In this document: positions 35,584-43,387 of the stretch, piece by piece
Numbering within the stretch: the stretch's first letter is position 1
Layout: each line of letters opens with the position of its first letter
Assembly (NCBI GenBank): GCA_963798985.1
Contig: CAWCVL010000002.1
Coordinates: 124,001-188,000 of the forward strand
DNA length: 64,000 bases
Direction of reading: 5' to 3'
DNA from: JACCTU01 sp963798985
Lineage (GTDB): Bacteria; Actinomycetota; Thermoleophilia; Gaiellales; Gaiellaceae
Made by a program: the position numbers and the translations under genes
Notes under the pieces: model-generated
Seen by the model: the letters and a program-made list of their open reading frames with translations, nothing else
Databases searched by the model: none
Told to the model about the DNA's origin: nothing

Positions 35584-37726
35584 TCAGATGAGCTCGGCGA
35601 TCAGCGCAGCCGCGCGCGCTGCTCCGTCTGCCTCGACCGGCCGGTAGTCGGTCTCTCGGCCGATCTCCTCGGCGATCGCCTGCGCGATCACGTCGGGCGT
35701 CGCCGTCTCGTAATCCATGCAACGCCCCGCGCCGTAGCGCTCCAGGCGATGGCGCACGTGATGGTTCTGCTCGAAGTGATGCCGAAGCGGGAAGTACAGG
35801 AAGGGTCTCCCGTTCGCCGCCAGCTCCATCGTGGTCGTCAGGCCGCCCTGCACGACCGCGAGGTCGCAGGCGGCGAGATGGCGGTAGAGGTCGTGCACGT
35901 ACGCTCGGAGTTCGAGCCCCTCCACCGTCGGAAGCGACGCGAGATCGATCCGCGGGCCGGCAACGACGACCATCCGCAGCCCGGGCACGAGCCGTTTCGC
36001 CTCGGGAAACGCCGCCATCACGCGCCGCAGGAGATCTCCGCCGACGCCGGAGCCACCCACCGTGACGATGCAGACCTGCTCGTCGGGTCGATAGCCGAGC
36101 TCGGCCCGGAGCGCCTCGCGATCGGCGAACTCGGCCGGATTGAAGCCGGTCACGTACCCGGCAAAGTCGTAGTGCTGCTCCGTCCAGTCACGGATCAGCG
36201 GAAGCTCGCCGCCGAACGAGTCCCCGACGATGTCGTCGGGGTTGCCGACGAAGATGGCGCGATCACGCAGACGAGGGAAGCGGGCGATGTGCTCGATCAT
36301 CTCCGCGTTGTAGTCCGCCGCGACGAAGGCCTCGCGTTCGCCGCCGTCAGGCATCGGCAGCCAGCCGACGAAGTCGGTCAGCCAAACGTACGCCGCGCGC
36401 TTCTCCTCCGGGTTCTCATGCAGGTAGTAGTCGAGCTCCCACGCCTCGTCCCCGATCCAGAGGTCGTACTGGTCATCGCGCACGAGATCGTGGAAGACCA
36501 TGAAGTTCGCGAGCAGGATCTCGTCCATCCGGCGAATCGCCTGGAAGCAGTGCAGGTCGTGCTCGGCCGACTCGCTCTCGATGTGCTGCGACTCGTTCGC
36601 GAGCAGGGCGCTGGCGGGGTGGATCCGCTCCCCACGCGACTCGAGCACGGCCGTGACCGGGTGCTGCGCGAGCCAGTCGATCTCGAGGTCAGGGTGAAGC
36701 TTGCGAAGCTCGTCGGCGATCGCGGCGTCGCGTTGCGCGTGGCCGAGTCCGATCGGCGAGGAAATGTAGAGGGCGCGCTTGCGGCGCGACTTGCCGCGAG
36801 TCCACCGTGCCGGCGGAGGGCGGGGCGATGAAGTCGCGCAGCAGGAGGTTGACCTTGACCGGGTCGCGGACGTGCGGCCCGTGTCCGGAGCCCTCCAGAA
36901 GCGACGAGGCTCGCCTCCGGTCTGCCTCGGCAAGCGCGATCGCCTCGGCCCGGCGCGGTGATCGCGTCCTCCGCGCCGTGGACGACGAGCACCGGGCACT
37001 GCACGCGACGGCAGAGGTCGCGCACCGTCTTCCTTGCCAAGCGAAGCGGCCGAGCTGAGTCGCGACGAGCGTCTCCGCCGTCGTCTCGAGCGCCCAGCCG
37101 ACGCAATCCTCGATCGGCTTCGTCGAGTGCGGTTCCGTGAAGAACTGCGAGAAGAAGAACTCGACGAAGCCTCTGTAGTCGCGCAGCCAGTAGTGCTGGT
37201 TGTACTTCGCCCAGCCCTCGTCGGTGTCGAGCTCCTCGTCGAACGGGTACGCGGATGCGGCCGGGCCGGAGGATCTCCGCAACGGCACCGCCGGCGCGAT
37301 GAACGCCGCGCCGCGAACGCGCTCCGGATGCTCGGCGGCGAGGACGAGTGCGCGCTGCGCTCCGAGTGAAAGCGACGACGAGCACCGCGCTGCTTCGTCT
37401 CCGTCGCGTCGAGGACGGCGAGCGCGTCGGCGGCGAACTCGCGCTCGTCGTACGCCTCGGGCTCCTGCGGCCGATCGGAACGGCCGTTTCCCCGCCCGTC
37501 GAACGTCACGCACGCGGCACGTGACGCGCGAAGTACGGGATCTGCATCTTCCAGTGTCGCGAGTGGATGAGCGACCAGGTCGGCAAGAGCAACACCGTCG
37601 GCTCCCCTTTGCCGTAGACCTCGTAGAAGACGCGGACGCCGTTGCGCTCGACGTAGCCTTCGCGTTCCGGGATAGCGACGCTCGCGTCTGCTCGCGTGCG
37701 GCGGCTATCGCTTGTGTCGTTGCCAT
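35584..37726 (-). CDS. Alpha/beta hydrolase - GT-B glycosyltransferase fusion (frameshifted)
   Basis: About 714 residues. GGAGAGG lies 3 bases before ATG 37726. The hydrolase half (rebuilt) has EREGYVERNGVRVFYEVYGK, VTFDGRGNGRSDRPQEPEAY, the nucleophile elbow SLSLGAQRALVLAAEHPERV, AKYNQHYWLRDYRGFVEFFF and the His site EGSGHGPHVRDPVKVNLLLR. A short linker leads without a stop into the GT half (from about 36785): RALYISSPIGLGHAQRDAAI, DLWIGDEAWELDYYLHENPE, VCIVTVGGSGVGGDLLRRVM and the donor-site GGLTTTMELAANGRPFLYFP. Indels lie near 37680, 37520, 37380 and between 37270 and 36800. The natural fusion is likely, because no stop or start is seen at the join, but an indel there could mimic it. Substrates unknown. 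Confidence 0.72.
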
Positions 37727-38307
37727 CGCCTCTCCTTCGCCTGCAGCCAGCCGTCGATCCAGTCGAGGAGCTCGCGGTGCCCCTCCTCGACGCCCGAGAG
37801 GCGCTCCAGGATGATTCCCTCGTTGAACGTGATCACGAGCGAGACGAGCGCGTCGAGCGGCATGTCGATCCCGTAACGCTCGCGCGGCTCCGCCAACGCT
37901 TCGGTCAGCACCTGGCGCCACTCCTTGTTGACGTGGTCGACGCGCTCGCGCAGCTCGGGACGATTCCAGGCGAGCGCCTGCAGCTCCCACCAGACCTTCT
38001 GGTACGGCCTGTCCTCGTCGAGGTAGCGCATCGCCGTCCGCCACTTCTCGAGGAACGGAATGTCCGGGTCGGCGTAGAGCGCCCGCTGACGCACGATCAG
38101 CCGATCGGTGAACCGCTCGAGCACTCGCACGAGCAGGTTCTCGATCGAGCCGAAGTAGTAGTGGACGAGGCCGTTGTTGACGCCGGCCTCCTCTGCGAGC
38201 CGACGTGTCGTGATGCCTGCGTGCCCGACGTCGACGAGCAGCCGTTCGGCCGCGTCGAGGAGCGCCTCTTCCGCCGCCGAGCGGGCTGTCTTCGCTACCG
38301 CCGTCAC
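37705..38307 (-). CDS. TetR-family transcriptional regulator
   Basis: 200-residue one-component repressor. The HTH reads AAEEALLDAAERLLVDVGHA, GITTRRLAEEAGVNNGLVHY and YFGSIENLLVRVLERFTDRL, canonical TetR. The C-terminal ligand domain is Trp/Leu-rich (KVWWELQALAWNRPELRERV). Its ATG overlaps the stop of the small peptide gene by 4 bases and its end overlaps the hydrolase start by 22 bases. It is therefore inside the SBP56 operon and probably controls it through the palindrome at 39782. It is intact. Confidence 0.93.
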   Translation of the reverse strand: MTAVAKTARSAAEEALLDAAERLLVDVGHAGITTRRLAEEAGVNNGLVHYYFGSIENLLVRVLERFTDRLIVRQRALYADPDIPFLEKWRTAMRYLDEDRPYQKVWWELQALAWNRPELRERVDHVNKEWRQVLTEALAEPRERYGIDMPLDALVSLVITFNEGIILERLSGVEEGHRELLDWIDGWLQAKERRWQRHKR

Positions 38308-38420
38308 CGCCTCCGGATCCGGTCGATCAGCTCGCCGAGGCGAGCTCGCGCGAGCGCGAGCATCGTCGCGCCCGCGCCCGCCCCGCTCGCCACGACCATC
38401 GTCAGGACATCTTCTCCCAT
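38304..38420 (-). CDS. 38-residue membrane peptide
   Basis: ATG 38418-38420 to a TGA overlapping the tetR start gives GEDVLTMVVASGAGAGATML then ALARARLGELIDRIRRR. It is one glycine/alanine-rich helix followed by a basic amphipathic tail. No family is recognised. The 4-base overlap with tetR and the 14-base gap after the SBP56-family stop fit a real gene in this compact operon, and it fills what would otherwise be a gap. It could be a membrane anchor peptide or merely a coupling ORF. Confidence 0.5.
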   Translation of the reverse strand: MGEDVLTMVVASGAGAGATMLALARARLGELIDRIRRR

Positions 38421-38434
38421 GTGGTGACCGAGGA

Positions 38435-39760
38435 TCACGGAAAGATCTCCGTCGTGCAATCCCCGCCCTGGAGTCGCACCTCGTGCGCGCGCGCCGGCCC
38501 GCTCGGGCGATCGTGGAAGTCGACGAAGAAGTCGCGGTCGACCTCCATACCGCCCTCGGGATCGCAGTTCACGCGGAGCAGCCACGAGCGCAGCTCCGGG
38601 TAGAACTGGTTGTCCCAGGTCGAGTACAGCGAGTTCGTCACGTAGAGCCGGCGCCCGTCGAACGAGAGCTGCAGCATCTGCGGGCCGCCGTTCAGCTCGC
38701 GTCCGGCGTCGCTCGGGTTGCCGAGGAGACCGCCGAGCCAGAGCCGCCCGGTCAGCCGCGGGTGCGCCGGGTCGGAGACGTCGTACTGGCGCAGGTCGCC
38801 GTGCAGCCAGTTGGAGAGGTACAGGAATCGGTCGTCCATCGAGACGACCAGATCCGTGATCAGACCCGGAACCGGAAACGGCCAACCCTCGAGCTCGACC
38901 GGCTCGACCGCGATCACCTGCTCCGCCTCGTACGAGCCGTTGGTTCGCTGGAACCGCCACATCGTGCTCGAGAGCGCGGCGCCGACGAAACCCTCGTCGG
39001 CGTCCGGATCGTGCAGCCAGCGCACTTCGAGCGGGACGAGGCCTGCCTCCCCGAGGTCGATCGTCTGCTCGAGCGTCCGCTCGGCGAGGTTCCAGAAGTG
39101 CAAGCGGCTTCCATACCGCCCGGCTCCGACGTCCTCGAGGTCGAAGCCCGGTTCGAACGCATTCGGCTCGCCGAACTCCGACGAGACCAGGACGTTCTTG
39201 CGCGGCTGGTACCAGAAGTCGTAGTTGAACGGCGGCTGCTCGCCGCCGTTCTCCCAGCGACCCTTGACCTCGAACGTCTTCGCGTCGAGCACCGCGAAAC
39301 CGCCGGCCCCGGCGCCGTTCGCATCGCCGAGCATGCTCACGACGATGTTGTCGCCCGGCATGCAATGGACCGTGTGCGGACGCGTGTAGCCGGTCTTTGC
39401 GAGGAGCTCGTCCGCCTCGATCACCTTCTCGACCCGAGGCCGGCGCGGGTCGTCCGCGACGTTGAGCACGTGGATCCTCGACGAACGGAAGCCGGGCAAG
39501 ACGAGATGCGAGCGGTCCGGGCCGTGACAGGCCGAGCTGCAGCGGTTCCAGCCGAAGTGGTGCAGCTCGTCGCCGACGTTCGGCATCGGCGTCTCGTGCA
39601 GGATCCGCCCGTCCTCGGCGTCGACGACGGCGAGGAAATCCGGGGCCTCGACCCCCGTGCCCTCGTGGAGGCAGGCGAGGTAGAGGAACTCCTCCTGAGG
39701 CGCCTCGAGGGCCTCCTCAGGCGAGCCGTAGAACGAAGCTGGGGCGCCGTGACCGTGCAT
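38435..39760 (-). CDS. Selenium-binding protein 1 (SBP56) family, probable methanethiol oxidase
   Basis: Family members are copper-dependent methanethiol oxidases in bacteria and humans, with a beta-propeller fold. The 441-residue protein, near the usual ~460, carries EEFLYLACLHEGTGVEAPDF, VGDELHHFGWNRCSSACHGP, RSHLVLPGFRSSRIHVLNVA, GYTRPHTVHCMPGDNIVVSM, LSNWLHGDLRQYDVSDPAHP and GGPQMLQLSFDGRRLYVTNS. The conserved His residues of these blocks match those thought to bind copper. AGGAGG lies 4 bases before the ATG. There is no signal peptide. First gene of the TetR operon. Confidence 0.92.
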   Translation of the reverse strand: MHGHGAPASFYGSPEEALEAPQEEFLYLACLHEGTGVEAPDFLAVVDAEDGRILHETPMPNVGDELHHFGWNRCSSACHGPDRSHLVLPGFRSSRIHVLNVADDPRRPRVEKVIEADELLAKTGYTRPHTVHCMPGDNIVVSMLGDANGAGAGGFAVLDAKTFEVKGRWENGGEQPPFNYDFWYQPRKNVLVSSEFGEPNAFEPGFDLEDVGAGRYGSRLHFWNLAERTLEQTIDLGEAGLVPLEVRWLHDPDADEGFVGAALSSTMWRFQRTNGSYEAEQVIAVEPVELEGWPFPVPGLITDLVVSMDDRFLYLSNWLHGDLRQYDVSDPAHPRLTGRLWLGGLLGNPSDAGRELNGGPQMLQLSFDGRRLYVTNSLYSTWDNQFYPELRSWLLRVNCDPEGGMEVDRDFFVDFHDRPSGPARAHEVRLQGGDCTTEIFP

Positions 39761-39781
39761 GGTTCCTCCTTTGACGAGCGC

Positions 39782-39830
39782 CTAAGTCAAGTGTCTTAGT
39801 CATTTGACCAAGCCCTCAGGCAGTTGTCAA
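39782..39830 (-). promoter_or_regulatory. Promoter and palindromic operator of the SBP56-TetR operon
   Basis: On the minus strand a consensus TTGACA (39825-39830) is separated by 17 bases from TCAAAT (39802-39807). Just downstream is the imperfect palindrome 39782-39799 (CTAAG and CTTAG half-sites around an 8-base centre), the right size and place for a TetR dimer. The promoter lies inside the 3' end of the HAD gene. Confidence 0.65.
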
Positions 39831-40422
39831 GCCCCAGATCGGCCCCGAGCTGCTCGAAGTCCACGAACGGCTCGTATGCGACGCCCTCTTGGTCGAGGTG
39901 GCGCGCCAGCCCATCGCGGGCGAAGATCCGGTCCGCGGCGAGCGCGGCGCAGTGGTCCGAGTACCCGTCGCCCACGTACACCACCGGCGAGCCGTTCGGG
40001 AGACCGCCCCGCTTGCACGCCTCGCCGCACTCAGCACACTGCGCCTCGTCGCGCCAGATCGGCCGCCAGCTGCCGGCGCTCGTGTCCAGCCGGTTTGCGT
40101 GCACCTCGAGCGCGACGCCCTCGCGCTCGAGCACAGGCTCGATCAGCTCCATGAACCCGCTCGACAGGATGACCGGCTCGTGCTCCTCGGCGAACGCGCG
40201 GAAGCCGGGCCGCACGGTGACGTGCTCGCGAACCCACTCGACCGCATCGTCGAGCGGCAGCGTGAGCGTTCCCATCTCGATCGCGATCACCTCGTGCAGC
40301 GACAGGCCGCGCTCGAGCGCGCGCTCCGTCGCCGCGTAGATCTCGCGGTCGCCGAACTCCTCGATGATCATGTGCAGCCCGTCGATCTCTGTGACGGTGC
40401 CGTCCCAGTCGAGGACGACGCT
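39796..40422 (-). CDS. HAD-IB family phosphatase, MtnX-like; start unclear
   Basis: About 209 residues. Motif I VVLDWDGTVTEIDG (nucleophile Asp) lies upstream of the first in-frame ATG (40371), so the gene begins earlier, near 40422-40434. No ATG/GTG/TTG is present there and an indel or ATT start is possible. Motif II is PVILSSGFMELIEPVL and motif III-IV is SPVVYVGDGYSDHCAALAAD. The Cys-rich insert QCAECGEACKRGG resembles MtnX (methionine salvage) phosphatases, but the true substrate is open. It follows hmgA closely and its 3' end carries the next operon's promoter. Confidence 0.8.
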   Translation of the reverse strand, partial: SVVLDWDGTVTEIDGLHMIIEEFGDREIYAATERALERGLSLHEVIAIEMGTLTLPLDDAVEWVREHVTVRPGFRAFAEEHEPVILSSGFMELIEPVLEREGVALEVHANRLDTSAGSWRPIWRDEAQCAECGEACKRGGLPNGSPVVYVGDGYSDHCAALAADRIFARDGLARHLDQEGVAYEPFVDFEQLGADLGLDNCLRAWSND

Positions 40423-40426
40423 GCGC

Positions 40427-41635
40427 TTAGAAATGAGAGGTGACGCCGGCCGGGTTCTCGTCGGCGTCGGCGGGCTGGTCGGGCTCTTCGTACCAGGAGT
40501 ACGCGTACTTCCCGTCGTCGAGCCCCTTCGCGAGCTTCGTGAGCTTCAGTGGATGGAACGTGTCGCACATGACCGCGAGCTCGTGCGTCTCGGTCATCCC
40601 GATCGAGCGCTCGGCGAGGCCCGGCTGCGGGCCGTGCGGCAGGCCTGACGGGTGCAGCGTGATCGATCCGATCTCGATCCCCTTGCGCGACGAGAAGTTC
40701 CCGTCGACGTAATAGATCATCTCCTCGCTCTGGAGATTCGAGTGGTGGTACGGGATCGGGAGCGCCATCGGGTCGAAGTCGAGCTTGCGCGGGCAGAACG
40801 AGCAGATCACGAAGTTCCGGCCCTGGAAGGTCTGGTGCGACGGCGGCGGCATGTGGATGCGCCCGGTGATCGGCTCGAAGTCGCGGATGTTGAACGTCCA
40901 CGGGTAGAGGTAGCCATCCCAGCCGACGACGTCGAACGGGTGGTAGTCGACGACGTAGTCCTGGTACCCGTCGCGCACGCGCACCTTGACGAGGAACTCG
41001 CCCTGCTCGCGGATCGTCTTCAGCTCGGTCGGCGCGTGGATGTCGCGGTGGTAGTACGGCGCGTGCTCCATCAGCTGGCCGTAGCCGTTGCGGTAGCGCT
41101 TCGGGATCTCGATCAGGCCGGGCGTCTCGAAGAGCAGGTGGCGCTCGGGCAGCGAGTCGGGGACGAACCGGTACGTCGTGCCGCGCGGGATCACCACGTA
41201 GTCGCCCTGTGCGTAGGTCAGGTCGCCAAATGTTGTCTCCAGCGTGCCCCCGCCCTCGTGCACGAAGTACACCTCGTCGCCTTCGCCGTTGCGGAAGAAG
41301 TAGTCCATGCGCTCGGTCGGGCGCACGAGCGAGATCTCCACGTCGCTGTTCCACATCAAGAGCTTGCGGCCGTTGATCGGGTCGCCTTCGGGCTTCGTGT
41401 CCCACGTCGTGAAGTGCCGGTGCGCGTGTGCGTCCGGGACCCACTCCTCGCGCTTGATCGGCTTGAAGTCGCCGAGCTTCTGCACGCGGCACGGCGAGGT
41501 CAGGTGGTAGAGGATCGACTCGTTCCCGGAGAAGCCCTCGAGGCCCATGACCTCCTCGGTGAGGAGCGTGCCGTTGTCGCGGAACTGCACGTGGCGCTTG
41601 CGCGGAACGTCGCCGAGGCGCTGGTAGAACGGCAT
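40427..41635 (-). CDS. hmgA: Homogentisate 1,2-dioxygenase
   Basis: Fe(II) cupin enzyme that opens the homogentisate ring in tyrosine breakdown. The 402-residue protein has FYQRLGDVPRKRHVQFRDNG, EVMGLEGFSGNESILYHLTS, EVYFVHEGGGTLETTFGDLT, YVVIPRGTTYRFVPDS, PYYHRDIHAPTELKTIREQG, YHPFDVVGWDGYLYPWTFNI and IHMPPPSHQTFQGRNFVICS. It is shorter than the ~440-residue proteobacterial form, as in other actinobacteria. hppD and a fumarylacetoacetase-like gene lie within 5 kb. It is 9 bases after the flavoprotein gene and is intact. Confidence 0.93.
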   Translation of the reverse strand: MPFYQRLGDVPRKRHVQFRDNGTLLTEEVMGLEGFSGNESILYHLTSPCRVQKLGDFKPIKREEWVPDAHAHRHFTTWDTKPEGDPINGRKLLMWNSDVEISLVRPTERMDYFFRNGEGDEVYFVHEGGGTLETTFGDLTYAQGDYVVIPRGTTYRFVPDSLPERHLLFETPGLIEIPKRYRNGYGQLMEHAPYYHRDIHAPTELKTIREQGEFLVKVRVRDGYQDYVVDYHPFDVVGWDGYLYPWTFNIRDFEPITGRIHMPPPSHQTFQGRNFVICSFCPRKLDFDPMALPIPYHHSNLQSEEMIYYVDGNFSSRKGIEIGSITLHPSGLPHGPQPGLAERSIGMTETHELAVMCDTFHPLKLTKLAKGLDDGKYAYSWYEEPDQPADADENPAGVTSHF

Positions 41636-41644
41636 GGCGGCAGG

Positions 41645-42613
41645 TTACCCCGTTGCGAGCGCGGCCAGACGCGTCCCCACGGCCGGTGCGAACTTGAAGC
41701 CGTGGCCCGAGCACGCCGACCCGACCACGATCCGCCCGTGCCGCTCCAGGACGAAGGAGTGGTCGGCCGTCGTGGTGTAGAGGCACGTCTCGGAGCCGAC
41801 CGGCGGGCCGGCCTCTGGGAAGCGTTCGCGCACCCACTCGACCGTCGCGTCGACGAGCGCAGGGTCGGGTTCTCCGGCGCCCTCGGGGTCCGCCGCCGCA
41901 CCGGCGACATGGGCTCCCGCCTTCAGCCCGTGCAGCGGGTCGCGTAGCGCATACATCCCCTCGCCTGGACCGCGTCCGTACTCGATCATGGACGGGACGG
42001 AGCGGTCGAGCTCGAAGTAGACGACCGTCTCGCGCGTGACCGCGACGTCGAGCGCGATCCCTTCGGCCGCAAGCAGGAGCTTCGCCCAGCCGCCGGCCGT
42101 GACGACCACGACATCGGCGTCGAGCGCGGCGAGCGACTCCACCTTCGCGCGCTCGTTGAAGGTCGCCCCGTATCGCCGCGCCACGTTCGCGAACGCGCGC
42201 CGGGCGACGTCGGCAAGGGAGATTCCCGCCTCGGGCTGCAGCAACGCGCGGTCCTCCGTCTGGATGCCGAAGCGCAGCGCGACCGCTTCGGGTTCGAGCG
42301 CCTCCCACGGCACGTCGCACGCGTCGAGCGCGTCCTCCGACGTCACGCCGAGCTCGAGCAGGCCGGTGTACTCGATCAGCCGCTCGCCGCTCTCTTCCTC
42401 GAGCGTGCGCCAGCCCTCGTGCGCCTCCTTTGCGAGCTGTACCCAGTGCCGCTCCGGATACGAAAGCCGGAAGATGCGCGAGCGGCCGTGGCTCGAGCCG
42501 TGACGGTGGTCCAGCTCGTACTGCTCGTGGACGACGACCTCGTGACCCTCGCGCGCGAGCGTTGCCGCGGCCGCGAGCCCGTTGATACCCGCTCCCACGA
42601 CGGCGACGCGCAC
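41645..42613 (-). CDS. FAD-dependent oxidoreductase, monomeric sarcosine oxidase/MTOX-like
   Basis: 322-residue DAO-family flavoprotein that probably oxidises an N-methyl amino acid or similar amine. The FAD site VAVVGAGINGLAAAATLARE starts at residue 3. Then come SSHGRSRIFRLSYPERHWVQ (typical of sarcosine and N-methyltryptophan oxidases), DADVVVVTAGGWAKLL and CLYTTTADHSFVLERHG. The Cys in VVGSACSGHGFKFAPAVG is where these enzymes attach FAD covalently. I chose GTG 42613 because the upstream ATG (42649) lies inside the terminator hairpin of the preceding gene. It sits just upstream of hmgA. Confidence 0.87.
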   Translation of the reverse strand: MRVAVVGAGINGLAAAATLAREGHEVVVHEQYELDHRHGSSHGRSRIFRLSYPERHWVQLAKEAHEGWRTLEEESGERLIEYTGLLELGVTSEDALDACDVPWEALEPEAVALRFGIQTEDRALLQPEAGISLADVARRAFANVARRYGATFNERAKVESLAALDADVVVVTAGGWAKLLLAAEGIALDVAVTRETVVYFELDRSVPSMIEYGRGPGEGMYALRDPLHGLKAGAHVAGAAADPEGAGEPDPALVDATVEWVRERFPEAGPPVGSETCLYTTTADHSFVLERHGRIVVGSACSGHGFKFAPAVGTRLAALATG

Positions 42614-42635
42614 CTCGACATTGTCCCCGAATGTG

Positions 42636-42664
42636 AGAGAGCGGGCCACGTGGGCCCGCTCTCT
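42636..42664 (-). terminator. Perfect 12-bp hairpin after the Thr-rich protein gene
   Basis: AGAGAGCGGGCC (42636-42647) pairs perfectly with 42653-42664 around ACGTG. It lies 27 bases past the stop of the Thr-rich gene and 22 bases before the flavoprotein GTG. It has no U-run. It separates the two genes and decides the flavoprotein start. Confidence 0.65.
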
Positions 42665-42691
42665 AGGGGTGAAGCGATCGCCGTCAGGCGA

Positions 42692-43327
42692 TCACTTCTT
42701 GCCGCCGCCCTTCTGGTGACCGCTGTTGCCGTTGCCTTGACCCCTGCCCTTGTTCGAGCTGCCCTCGGACTGCTTGGCCTTCTGCTTGTGCTTCGCCTTC
42801 GACTTCGACTTGACCTTCGAGGTGGTCTGGACGGGAGCCGCGGTGGTCGTCGCTGCGGCCGTCGTCGTCGAGGTCGTGGTGGTCGTCGTCGACGTCGTCG
42901 TTCCGGTCGACGCGCAGGCACCTTCGGTGTCGCCGTGGGCCAGGTGCGCGGGAAGCGCGCTCCGGCTCACCTCGATCTCGTGTCCACCCTTCTTGTCGGG
43001 CTTGTGGCAGAGCACGACCTTGTGCGCCTTCGTCGCGCCGGTCTCGGTGGTCGAGGTCGTACCGGTCGACGTCGTTCCCGTCGTCGTGGTTCCGGTCGTC
43101 GTCGTGCCAGTCGTTCCGGTGGTGGTCGTGCCGGTCGTCGTCGTCCCGGTCGTTCCCGTCGTCGTCGAGCCGGTCGACGTCGTGGTCGTCCCCCCGGTCG
43201 TCGTCGTCGCGGCGGACGTCGTCTGCTCTGCGGCGGCGAAGACCGGCAGCTTGGGGACGCTGCTCGCGGCGAGGGCGCCACCGGCGAAGAGCGCGGCCAG
43301 CCCGAGCGCTACCAGGATTCGTGTCAT
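42692..43327 (-). CDS. Secreted Thr-rich repeat protein with a Cys-His 'HLAHGD' motif
   Basis: 211 residues. A signal peptide ILVALGLAALFAGGALA is followed by ~70 residues made almost only of Thr, Gly and Ser (TTTTGTTTTGTT repeats). A short globular motif VVLCHKPDKKGGHEIEVS then SALPAHLAHGDTEGACA follows, then a second Thr-rich run and a Lys-rich tail. The C-H-K ... A-L-x-x-H-L-x-H-G-D ... C pattern recurs in secreted proteins of several phyla; its function is unknown and metal binding is only a guess. The Thr blocks look like an O-glycosylated stalk. Codons are monotonous ACG/ACC. It sits alone between the FAH-like and flavoprotein genes. Confidence 0.85.
   Translation of the reverse strand: MTRILVALGLAALFAGGALAASSVPKLPVFAAAEQTTSAATTTTGGTTTTSTGSTTTGTTGTTTTGTTTTGTTGTTTTGTTTTGTTSTGTTSTTETGATKAHKVVLCHKPDKKGGHEIEVSRSALPAHLAHGDTEGACASTGTTTSTTTTTTSTTTAAATTTAAPVQTTSKVKSKSKAKHKQKAKQSEGSSNKGRGQGNGNSGHQKGGGKK
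43040..43215. repeat. Imperfect tandem repeat coding the Thr/Gly stalk
   Basis: Short units such as GTCGTCGTGCC and GTCGTTCCGGTG recur with small changes across this stretch. They encode runs of four Thr separated by Gly on the minus strand. This is a slippage-prone microsatellite-like coding repeat inside the Thr-rich gene; repeat number probably varies among strains. Confidence 0.75.
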
Positions 43328-43366
43328 ACCCAAGGAGATGCCCGGAACGCGCGAGACTTGCGGTCT

Positions 43367-43384
43367 GTCCCTCGGACGAGGGAC
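43367..43384 (-). terminator. Small hairpin after the FAH-like gene
   Basis: GTCCCTCG (43367-43374) pairs perfectly with CGAGGGAC (43377-43384) across a two-base centre, giving a 6-7 pair stem in practice. It starts 4 bases past the stop of the fumarylacetoacetase-like gene and ends 40 bases before the Thr-rich gene. Confidence 0.5.
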
Positions 43385-43387
43385 TGG

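Noticed and set aside
35584..37726. Treating the hydrolase-glycosyltransferase gene as a pseudogene
   Set aside because: Every landmark of both domains is present in order and the breaks are single-base slips like those in essential genes nearby.
42614..42649. Upstream ATG for the sarcosine-oxidase-like gene
   Set aside because: It lies within the perfect 12-bp hairpin that ends the Thr-rich gene; the FAD-binding motif starts right after the GTG at 42613.
43040..43215. Short repeated units that could suggest a CRISPR array or VNTR outside a gene
   Set aside because: Units are imperfect, lack unique spacers and stay in frame as Thr/Gly codons of a secreted protein.
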